Assembly: GCA_018350325.1 (NCBI GenBank)
Contig: JAEVLN010000003.1
Coordinates: 703,985 to 767,984 of the forward strand
Source of the DNA: Globodera rostochiensis
Taxonomy: Eukaryota > Nematoda > Chromadorea > Rhabditida > Heteroderidae
Reading direction: 5' to 3'
Length of the DNA stretch: 64,000 nucleotides
The first letter of the stretch is position 1; every line of letters starts with the position of its first letter. The position numbers were made by a program, and so were the translations under genes. Positions 12,786 to 23,900 of the stretch are shown here, in pieces. The notes under the pieces are model-generated. The model was given only the letters and a program-made list of their open reading frames with translations. It was not told the DNA's origin and searched no databases.

Positions 12786-13914
12786 TTGATTACTCCGATA
12801 GAATTACTTATCCTGTAATATTCGTTTAAAGTGCCATAACTTTTCTTATTGCAACCAAACAAACTAAACAATTTAATACCTAATCGAAAGCTCTACGTGT
12901 TCTAAGCAGTTTTATTTGCAAAAATTAAATTGTTTAATTTCAAATTCTTAAAATTTCGATCGAAAATGTTGTTTATTTTTATTTATTTTTGATCAATTTG
13001 AAAATGAATGTGCGGAGGTGTTGAAGATTAGTACGGATTTATCGGATTTCGACGATGACGAATAATGTGATTGGAGGTTATCGACTTTTGTTTTGCGGTA
13101 TATATTTATGTCCTTGCGGTGGGGGGGGGGGGTGCTCAATTGCGCGCAATCGACCACGACGACAACGACGACGAACTGAACGAAGGTCGTTCAGTCCGTT
13201 CAGAGCAGTTGGAGCAATGGGGCGGGCGCCGACGGCAAAATAATTCTGAGAAAAATGAATCAGAATAGTGGGCATTAAAATTGTTAAAAAACTATTTTAA
13301 TAAATGTCCCACAACAATTTATATTTGTGTCGTAATAAATTTGAGTGATTTATAAACAATTAAAAAAATTTTTAAATTATTTTAAACTTGCCGAGCAATA
13401 AGCAAAATTCAATAAATTATAGCCATTAAATGCATACCTATACATGGGCAAAATTTCGGTTTTCGGAAATACCGGGATTTTTTGGCTTTTTGGATTTTGG
13501 ATTTAAAATCGTTTCGGATTTTTAGGATTTAGAATTTCGGGTTTCGGATTTTATTTTCCGATTTTGCCCATCCCTGCTATACATATTAAGTACAAGTTTA
13601 ATAATAAATGCACGAACATTTTAATTAAGAAGCTGTTGGAGTAATTTTCTGCTCAAAAATTTTTCCGATTATTTCATTCATTTTACACCTCACTTTCTCC
13701 TTCGCACGAGGCTTCTAAAAACTTTTTTTTTGTTTTTGTTGAGGGCGTGGGGGGGAGGGGGGGGGGGTAGTGACGATGGCAAAGTGTTCCTTTCCCCTTA
13801 GGGGAAAAGGGGAGATTTGGGGGGGGCGGCTTTGGTGGTGATATTTGAGAAGATAGCCGCCGCCCGTCCGCCCGCCTCCCACGTCCCCAAAGCCGCCTCT
13901 CCCAGCGCCGATTC
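11013..13914. repeat. Tandem duplication, copy 2
   Basis: Near-identical direct repeat of 8098-10994 in the same orientation, separated from it by 18 bases (10995-11012). The right edge diverges after GCCGATTC at 13914. The copies differ mainly in homopolymers and a few substitutions, so the event is recent or the assembly has kept two alleles. Confidence 0.95.
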
Positions 13915-14807
13915 ACAATGTTTTCAATCGTGTCGAGAACGAATGGGGGCGATGGCACACAAAAGCACACGAATTTAAAGCATTAAATTCGTCAAAAATG
14001 ATCAGACCCATCTTATGGTTTAGAAAAAGCCTAAAATTTGCGATTTGCGGATCCGGACCGTTTGGCTCCGACCGTTTTGGCGTGATCAATCATAACTTAT
14101 TAATTAAGCAATCGGTATCATTAAGAAGTTTTCCGGTTGTTGAACCTTTGATCAAGCAAAAATAACCGATTAATTTTTGTTATTAAATTTTTGTGCCAAC
14201 TTGTTTTTCAAATTAATTAAAATATAATTTTTGTTAAATTTCGATAAAAAACAACTGCGCACTCTGACAAAAATGCCGAAGCAATTGGCTACAGCAATGA
14301 CGCCGCCAACGGACAAAAGTAAAAACATAAGCCTAAGCCCTCGGGGGGATTTTTTTTTATTTTCAAAATACATTAAGGGCTTGCTTAACCTCTCTGAGGA
14401 GAGGCTTTTAATTAAGTCAACTCTATTTTTGTAACATTTTTTAAAATTCTTCTACCGTTTATTGGACAAAAAAAAATTCTTAAATTTCACAGAATATCCA
14501 TTTTCTAATTAACCCTAACAAGGACAAACAAACAAACAGGCAATTGTTTGCTTATAAAAATTGAAAATAATCTATTATAAATAATTTCTATTTATAAAAA
14601 TTTATTGTAAATTTGTGAATTTTTGAAAAACTTAAAATAATGAGCAAATTTGATATTGAAAAGATAATCTAACTTATTTGACAATTTTTATCTTATTTTT
14701 TTTAATAAATATAACTTTAACTTTCTTTTTGTAATTTAGATTAGATTATTTTGTTTTTACGACATAATTTTAAACAATGTTTATTAATAATTAATTATAT
14801 CTCTCAG

Positions 14808-14929
14808 ATTCGATGCTTTCCCGGATCCGACGCCTCCAGCGACGGCTATACAAAAGCTCTAGCCGAGGCTCTGGCACTCAATTTCCGCCGGCACATCAGC
14901 CGCCACAAGCGGAAGCTGATGCCGGTAAG
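14808..14929 (+). other. Possible isolated coding exon
   Basis: A GC-rich island in AT-rich spacer, preceded by the acceptor ctctcag and followed by a strong donor (CCG|gtaagt). Two frames are open: one reads KALAEALALNFRRHISRHKR, helical and basic; the other could start with ATG at 14811 (MLSRIRRLQRRLYKSSSRGS). I cannot connect it to a neighbouring exon or to a family. Confidence 0.3.
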
Positions 14930-15139
14930 TGTGGGCGGCACGGCACGGCTAATGTTTTCGACTGACTCAAAATTTGCTTTTGATTAGCTTATTGAAGCAT
15001 TTTTTGTTAGATTTATTCAAAGTCTCAATTCAGTTTTTTTGCGTTGATTTCTTGCGGTTCTTTCTGTAAATTTGATTTTTGAAATTTCTTGGCGTTGTGA
15101 ACAAAAAACTCCTCTAATTCATCCGCCAGTCACTGTAAA

Positions 15140-15246
15140 TACTAGTGATGCACGAGAGTCTCGGTCTCGACTCGAGAAATTTCTTGGATTTTTTGGGGTC
15201 TCGGTCTCGAGTCTCGGTAAATTTTGAGTCTCGTGTATCACTAGTA
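15140..15246. mobile_element. Short TIR element with TCTCG-rich core
   Basis: The ends are imperfect inverted repeats (TACTAGTGATGCACGAGA and its complement with one change). The 70-base core consists of GTCTCGGTCTCGA-type words. It lies three bases from a second element with similar TACTAG termini. Non-coding. Confidence 0.6.
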
Positions 15247-15248
15247 AA

Positions 15249-15427
15249 TACTAGGGACCGATGAACCGGAACCGGATTTTCAAGTCTTTTTTGTTTTTAT
15301 TTTCTTTTGAAAATTTACCGGAGGGATTCTTCCGGATAAATCCGGGTCCGGAAAAAATCCGGAAGTGTCAAAAAACCCGGATCCGGAAAAATCCTGCCGG
15401 ACTCCGGTCCGGCACCGATCCCTAGTA
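15249..15427. mobile_element. Short TIR element with CCGGA-rich core
   Basis: It starts TACTAGGGACCGATGAACCGG-like and ends in the imperfect complement (CCGGCACCGATCCCTAGTA). The interior repeats CCGGA/TCCGG words. The terminal TACTAG is shared with the adjacent element at 15140-15246 although the cores differ. Confidence 0.6.
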
Positions 15428-17913
15428 AATACACAACTTTCAAATAGTCTCTCAAGTAGGGGAGGGGGGGCTGGGGGTCCCGGGAATTTTTTGGGGATTC
15501 GGAACGAAACCGAAAATCCTTGGCCCTACGCGCATCGGTGGTTCAGTCTGGCATAGAGATGGGCCCCGGAGGCACCAAAAACGGCCCCCGGCAAAAAAAG
15601 AAGCTCACAATTCGCCGGCATTGGGCCCCCCAGAAATGTTCGGACTATTTATTTATTGCCAATTTTGATTTAATATCCCCCAAAATGCGTGATAATAAAT
15701 AATCTGGATATGGCGCCTGAAAATATTTAACCCGATAAGCGATTGTTGTTTTGTGCCGCCCTCTGCTCGTTCCCCGCCGGCAATTTCTTCCAATCGCGCG
15801 CGAACACGGAATGTGTGCTGCTTGCTCTCTCTATTTAGCTCAAATCGCCTCCCCCCCCCCCCATTTAATTAACATGGCGTCGTTTGGCATAAGGCTTCTC
15901 CTCCACCCCCGGCGGGCGTGGTTGGCATTTTCTTTCCCTGCAGTGCCAAATTGATGTGTGTGCCAAAAATGCGCCATGACTTGTCTTGACGGCATTTTTG
16001 TTATGTCTATTGATGCCATCCGCCGTCGTCGTCGTCCTCGGCATTCATTTTGCTCCTTATTTTTTAACCAACAAAATTGGTTGGCTCCCCGGAGGAGGAG
16101 CGCGCACAAATTAATCTTCTCCTCCCTCCCTCCTCCGTGAGGGTGAAAGCGTTTTTTTGAAAATGGGAGAAGAACTCTTTTTAGCTGTAAGCCAAAAGTG
16201 GGCTAATGAATGTGATCTATGAACTTTATTCTTCCAGAAGAGCATTTGCATTTATAAATTGCGCGAAATTGTAGCATTTTCTTTTAAAAAACGGAAAAAT
16301 TGGCGCTGAATAGAAATGTAATTGGCTTGGGAGCGTGTCGAAAATGGCATGGATCCAACACTTTTTCTTGGCACTAGAAGTGGAGCGGGACTGAAATTTC
16401 CCTGTTGGAACTGAAATTTCTGGTCTCAGTTTTTTACAAGCCGTACTTTTTAAAGTTGTACAGCTTTCTGACGAGCAATTTCACAAATTCGGACTCCATC
16501 AGAATTTCCGAATTCGGCATTTTGGGGCCAAAATGTTCGGTCTTCCAGAGATTTTATGGCATTTAGAGATACAAACCGCTGTTGGCTAATTCTCAAAAAT
16601 CGTTTAGTTTTTAATCACCTTTTTTTGCTCATTTTATCCGATTTTATCACTTTTTGAAGGACCCGACGACCTTTTCATGCTTGAGAACAACACTTGGCGT
16701 TCACCCAATTATTGCGATTTTATTTGCACCCAACGAATTGAATTTTATGCCTTGGGGGCATTTGTTAATGATTTCTCTGGAATTATTTTGTTTTTTAAAT
16801 TCAAATTTGCGCCATAGTTTTATGTACCTTCAGAATTTTATAGCTTTTTCTTCGAAAACAATGTTATTTTGGCACAATTTACATAGCGTCATCGCTTATT
16901 TCACTGGACTTTTTCACTTTTTTTTTGTTCGCGCACGGCCAAAGCGTGCGACGGCGTGGCGTCCGCTTATGCCTTCGGGGGTCGATGCTTCTTCTTTTTG
17001 CCAAATCCCCTCGGGGGAGATTAAAGCGGACAAAAAGCCCCTGAGTGCTGCTGCTGGTGGGGGCGGTGTGTGGGGAAACTTTGCAAGCAATCCGCCAACA
17101 AATGAGTTGGGAAAATGGTGTGGTTGGTTGGCTGTGTGTTGTCCCCTCCCCTCGAGGGCTCATCTTCGCCCGATTCACACTCTCGTTGGCTTCGTGTGTT
17201 ATTTTCATCCCCTCGGGGGGTGCTTACTTTGGTTGGTGTTATGTCCCCTAATTCCTTAAAGCACTTTACGTGTCAGTTGAAGCAACATTTTTTACACAAT
17301 TGGCAAATTTTCAAAAATATAACAAATTAATTACCTAATTAAGCTGCGTAAGACCAACCGGCGCCCCGGCGGTTACCGGTTACCCTTCCGATACCCGGGG
17401 GTTTCCGAAAACTTTCAAAATTTTCGCTTGACTTTAACGAGAGGACATTTTTTTTAATTTTTATTTTAGTTCGAGATTTTACAAGATTTGAAAATAGGAA
17501 AAAATTTGATCAGTCCGCAAGTCCGGACTCAACATTTTGCCCTATTGTAAACAATTGCTCAGGAAAGCAGATTCAACACGTAGGGCATGATCGACCTTTT
17601 TTGTTTTTAATAATAAAATTAAAACTGCCACCCTGAGCCCTGAGGCGATATTTTTAACCCGAGCATTTGTCACAAGAGTCGGGACCAAGTGACGCAAATG
17701 ATCGGGTGGAGGGGGGCGGATCAATTTCTTTCTCTTTTCTTTTTGTTTTTGCCGCTGATCATAAATTGGACTTGAAGGAAATCGGATAACGACGAAAGAA
17801 ACGAAAAAAATTGTGCTGACAAATATGAGCGTCTTCAAATGTAAAAATAATTTTTGAATCGGCAAAACATAACGCCAATCAATCAATCAATCAATCAATC
17901 GATTCAAATTGCC

Positions 17914-20900
17914 ATGGGTTGCGGTCCTTCGACATCAAAAAGTCACCAACACAACCATCATGTCAGCGGGCCAGAATTGCCTGATGTGCATGTTAAGGTG
18001 AGGAAATTGGACAAAAATTAGGTATCCTTTTTTAAATTTTGCCATATGGCCAGAGCCTCCGGAATTGGGTGTGGCTGGCCCTACAGATCAGTTTTATGTT
18101 CGGATTATTTGTACGGCTCGGCTCTAATCTCTCGATCAGTGATCAGTCCAGTTCTAGTCCAACAAAACAAAAACATGCACAGGTTTTCACTTATCCGTTG
18201 CCGCCATCGCCACCGCTCGTCAAACGCAACGGCGGAAAGTGTGCCGTGCGGTCGCCGTCGAACTCATGGCACGCACAGCAGCCAACCAGCGTGTTCAGCA
18301 GCAGCAGCAACAGCAACAGAAGCGTGCACCCGACGTCAACGCATAATGAACTGTGTAAGTACGCCTCGAGCGCCTCCCTGGGGGCACAAAATGATGACGC
18401 GCGCCGTCTGCCGAGAGCAAACACGCACTTGCCGTTGTCCGCCAACACAACCCAACGGCACTCGACGGACGCGACAGCGCCTAGTGGTGCAGTGCCTCGG
18501 GCGCAAGCGTTGATACGCGACGAAGCGAAGCGTTCTGCATCTGAGCAGTCGTTGTTGTGCCGAACAGACATCGGCACACCGCCTCAGCAACTGCTCCAAC
18601 TTCCCGGCACTGTGCTGATGCCACCCGATGCTTCCGAAGCCGCGCAGGACGCCTCCGGCGGCAGTGCCGTTCCAACGCCACGTTCCATCAGTCCGCTACA
18701 GCAACAGAATGCAGCCGTCTCGCGCTCGCCGTCTCCAAAGCGTCCCTTCAATTTGTCCGCATTTTTGTCGTCGGATCAGCTCGCCGCCGACACCGTGTCC
18801 CTGGACTCCATAATCGGCGGGTCAAATTCAAAACTGGCAATGACGAACACAGTGCCAAAGTCGTCAGTGCCAAGGTCAAACGGACCGACGCCGCGCGCGT
18901 CGCCCCTGCACCGGTTCCGGCACCGTCAACAGCACAGGCCGCGCAGTCCGCAAATATGTACAAGAAGAGATGTTTGTGGCACGGCACCAGCATTTTCTGT
19001 GCACAATTACCTCGGGATGTTCGAGCAGTAGTTTGGTTCAGAGTCAAGCATCGAGTTGTTCAAACTGTGCCGAACATCCCGCCCTTTATCTTCCGACTGT
19101 CCGCCGTCTTTTTTTCCATTTTTATGTAAAGCGCACATTTTCGCTAAAATAATTTTAGAGCAATTTTTTAGCGCATATTATAACATATTTCAGGAAAATC
19201 CATATTTGCCATTTTTGCCTTTTTAGGCAATATTTTGGCATTTCCCGAAATTAAGACGAAATGGAATAAAAACGAAAATGCACCTTTTTTATAAAATGTT
19301 TTAAAACTTGTGAAGATAGTGAGAGGTAAACGGTGCTCTTTTTGGTGTTTTTGGCCCATATTTTGGCTATTTTAGTCAATATTTTAGAATTTTTTTGGTC
19401 AATTGTCGCGTTAATTATCGATTTTAAGCGGCTCTCTTTTATGCTTTTGACAAATCGCCGCACTCTTTCCCTTTTTTGTCTGTACACTTTTCTCTATTAA
19501 CCGCACACTATTTCTTCTTCCATTTTCTGGGGCCTTTTTTTTGTCCATTTCGATGTATAAATAATGTTCGCGCATCCATTTAAGCAATCCGATCCTGCCA
19601 TTCTCATCCAAAAATGGTACCGGCGCTGTTTGGCACGTTTGGAAGCGCGAAGAAGAGGCAAAAAGCAGATTAAATTATTATTATTATTAATTATATATTA
19701 ATTATTATTGTAAATTTCATTTTCATTTCAGCCACTTGGAACATTTTTACTGCTCTGGAATACGCGGGGGAGCAGGACCAGTTAAAGGTTGGGTTAGGGG
19801 ACAAATTGGGAGGGGCAACTTTAGAATGCTACAATATTCTTAAAATAAATATATATTTTTATGATTTTTAATAATTTTGTTTATAATTCAATTATAATTT
19901 TCTTAATGAATTAGTAAATGTCTTTTCGTTTGCCCCAGGAAATAATTTAATTTTAAAAAAAACAAATTTAAGCTTTACAACTTCTTCAACGAAATCATCA
20001 CGGCGATGGCCGAACGTGAAGATCTGACCGGGCGCAACGACATTTGTCATGGTCGGGCGGGCGGGCATTTGGGGAATTTTGCATTAGAAAATGTTCAAAA
20101 ATTGGGAAAAGCCCCCCACCTTTTAGCGCTTGCTCGACTCGCCTTTGATGGTGGGTTTGTGTGTGTATTGATTACTTACTGTAGTATTGATTTTTGACTT
20201 TTTGTCCGGACAATTCGTCACCGGACACTTTGTCAATGGACAATCCACCAGCGACAATCCGTCATTAGTGAAATGTATGGAACACTTGACATTCTTTATT
20301 TTTGGAGCATTGACTGATTGATTGATGTCCCCGGCCGTGTCCACACACAGTGACGGATTGTCCGGAAGCCATTTGATTTGGTAACCATACCGTAACCCCG
20401 AATTCCCGCAATACAGTAACCCAATTGTACAGCAAAGACAGTAACCCTTGCTTTATACAAAACTAGAGTAGGACGGGACTGGTACTGAAGTCTTCACATT
20501 TTGGGACTGAATTTCCCCCTTATAAAATGCCGGTCCCGTCCTATTCTATACAAAACAATGGCACCAAATCCAACCATTTCTCCATGTTTACGGCTAAAAC
20601 ACTGAAAATGCCGCCGAAATTTTGTCACACACTAGCCTCCGGCGTTTTTCAGCGGCTGACGAGGCGGAAAAGGACGCCAAACTGTGGGAACTCGCCAACC
20701 CGGAGCTGTTCCGTGTCGACAAATCGTACAAAGGCCCGACCATCGCATTGCCTTTGCGCAGCAACCACGTGGAGACGATGATTGAACACTTTAAACAGAA
20801 CAAAGTGAGTGTTATGGCGCCATAACTTTTTGAGATTTTCTCACAATCGCAAAGGCTCAGCTTAATATAATAGCTTCATCTCTTTAAGAGCTTTCGAATC

Positions 20901-23900
20901 GCTTTTAGAATGTATGTTAAATGGATAAGGATTTAAATAGCTTAAAGCTTTCATAAACGGAAAACTCTTGAAAATTATTAAATTAAATTTAAAAATGAAC
21001 TAATAAACAATAAGTCTTAAAATCCATAGCATGTTGAGTGTTAATAATAATTCATTTTTATTTCAAGTTTAAATTAAATTTAAAAATGAACTAATAAACA
21101 ATAAGTCTTAAAATCCATAGCATGTTGAGTGTTAATAATAATTCATTTTTATTTCAAGTTTAAATTAAATTTAAAAATGAACTAATAAACAATAAGTCTT
21201 AAAATCCATAGCATGTTGATTGTTAATAATAATTCATTTTTATTTCAAGTTTAAATTAAATTAAAGTTCTAAATGTTAACTATTTCAGATTTTGCCTGCA
21301 CGTCACCTGCTGACCATTCTGCACGAGGCGCGCAAGGCGCTCAAAGCGATGCCGACCCTAACGCACGTCTCCACGCACATGTCCGGGCAGGTCACGGTGT
21401 GCGGCGACCTGCACGGCAAATTCGACGACCTTTGCATCATTCTGCACAAAGTTAGCGCCAATTTTGAATGCCAAAAATAGAATTTGTCAATTCAATGTGT
21501 GCCGCTTTTTCAGAATGGCTTCCCTTCGCTGGACAACCCGTCCGTTATTAATTATATATTATTTTAAATTAAATTTATTATGTTTATTAACAATTATATT
21601 TTTAAATTTTTATTTAATTAATTTAACAACTTTTTTTTTTGCATTTATAATATTCAATTATTTCTTATTTAAGCTACATTTTTAACGGGGACTTTGTCGG
21701 TATGTTTTTTGGTATTAAAATATATTTATTAAAATTTTTGTGAATTGTTTTTAGACCGGGGCGGCCAGTCCATCGAGGTGATAGCTGTTCTGTTAACTTT
21801 CATGGTGCTGCATCCAACGGCAGTTGCACTGAATCGGGGAAACCACGAGGATCACATCATGAACTTGAGGTGAGGTTGGAAAGTCTGTGAACAAAAAAAG
21901 TCAATTTAAAATGCATTCCAGGTACGGCTTCGTCAAGGAGTTGCAGACCAAAGTGCGTGTCTCTTTCTCGAAACAAATTCGGGAAATTTATTCAAATTTT
22001 CCCGACCCCCCCCCCCCCCTCCGGGGGGCCAAACCCCCGGCGGGAGGCATTTTGGTGCAGAAAAAGTAATTTATGTTCCGACTTTTTCACGCTTAACTCT
22101 CTGGTTAAAACAGACACCAGAATTGACGACAAAAAAATTGCTTGTCCGGTCTTTTTAATACAAAAATATTTTGGAGCTGTTTAAGAAAATAAAAACATTT
22201 TTTGTTTAATAATTTGCTGAAAATTCGCAGTACAAAGACTCCGCCTCGGCCATCATCCGGTTGCTGGAAGACGTTTTTTCATGGTAAATTAGATCAAAAT
22301 TGTAACCCGAACACGCCGAACCCCCAAACAACAAACATTTACAGGCTGCCGTTGGCCACCGTAGTGGACAAAGAACTGTTTGTTGTTCACGGCGGAGTGT
22401 CCGACAAGACGGACCTGGACATTCTGCAGCAAATTCCACGGAATAGGGTTGGTTAATCAGCCATATTTAAAAGTCATTTTGATTAAATGTCAACGCTTTT
22501 TGGAGGCATATCAATTTCAAATTTTGTTTGGGGGGGGGGGTGGGCTAAATTAACAAAATCGCTCTCCCATCTTACAGTATCAGTCCATTTTGCGACCGCC
22601 GATCAGCAAGTTGCCTATCAACCTTGGCAAAAAATCGGTGGATGTTGACGAGGTCAGTAGCGGACGCAAATTTTGTTAAAAATTATTTAAGTAATATAAA
22701 ATTAGAGCCCGGACTTGAGCTTCGAGCGAGACTCGAGACGAGATTCTCGAAAAAATCTCGGGTCTCGAAAAATCTCGAAAATTTAGTTTTATTCGAGACG
22801 AGATTCTCGTCTCGACCGGGCTCTATATAAAATATCAAAATTATATATTTTTTTAAAATTATAGTGGCGCCAAATTTTGGACATTTTGTGGAGTGATCCG
22901 AAGCCACAGAATGGCTGTTGGCCAAATGCATTCCGTGGCGGTGGCAGCTATTTTGGGCCGGATGTGAGCAAGAAATTTCTAGAAAAGTAACATTTTTTTT
23001 TGTTTTGAAAATATGTAAATTAATTGAATGACTGCCTGCCTGCCTGCCTATCTTATAAGAAAAATCATTTTAAATATATAATTTAATCTTTTAGTAAATA
23101 ACAAAATACATTAAAAAATTTTAGTAATTACTATAATTGAATCGATAAATATAATAAATCCTTAATATTATTATTTTAGAAAATTATTTTGTTAAGTAAA
23201 CAAAATAAAAATTAAATTTATTTGATTTTAAATTTAGCAATTAATTTGAATACAAAAATAAATGCTTAATACGCTAATATTTTGCAGAAATGGCTTCCGT
23301 TTGCTAATTCGATCTCACGAGTGTAAATATGAAGGTTTTGCGCAAAAAAATATTTACGAAATTCAAAAAAAAACATTGCCAGGTTACGAATTTGCACATG
23401 AAAATCGGGTGCTTACAATTTTCTCGGCCTCCAATTACTATGAAACTGGCCAGCAACAGAGGTGCCTATGTGAAATTCCTTGGCAAAGACAAAGTGCCAC
23501 ATTTTGTGGTAAAATTTTTGTGTTTTTTTTAATTTGGTTCTAAAAAAATTTGTTTTTAGCAATACATGGCCAGCAAAGTGCACAAAAAGATCACAGTTCG
23601 TGAAAGGTAAGCAAATTATTATCGAATACATTCATTCTTATTTATTAGAGAAAGGTCTTGAGGACCAATTGAGAATCCTATCGAAAATCTCGAAATTTCA
23701 TCTCGAGATCACTGAAAATCACGAAAAAATTTCGAGAATCTCGAAAAAAAATCAGATTTCGATCGTTATCTCAATCGGTTCGTTCTCTACTAACCGGATA
23801 TTTTAACTTTTCGTGCATTGAAACGAAATTAGTCTTCGCTTTCCCAAAATTAAATTAATTTTTCACTCACAAATCAGGCTTAGCATTGTGGAACAGTCGG

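Larger units (their letters stand above)
13915..17913. other. Long spacer with inverted-repeat elements
   Basis: Mostly AT-rich sequence between the TPR duplication and the PPEF gene. It holds one splice-flanked ORF segment (about 14808-14929), two adjacent short TIR elements (15140-15427) and G/C homopolymer patches around 15460-15500 and 15851-15862. Nothing else is clearly coding. An open frame at 16654-17259 looks like chance (see rejected items). Confidence 0.5.

Noticed and set aside
16654..17259. 201-codon plus-strand open frame
   Set aside because: Composition is Phe/Leu/Cys-rich with no recognisable domain, spans AT-rich and CCCCTCGGGG repeat-like sequence, and lacks splice or start context. 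Most likely chance.
23450..23453. A mini-intron to explain the PPEF frame change
   Set aside because: Only one base separates the two conserved blocks, too short for any intron. A frameshift or sequencing error is the only reading.
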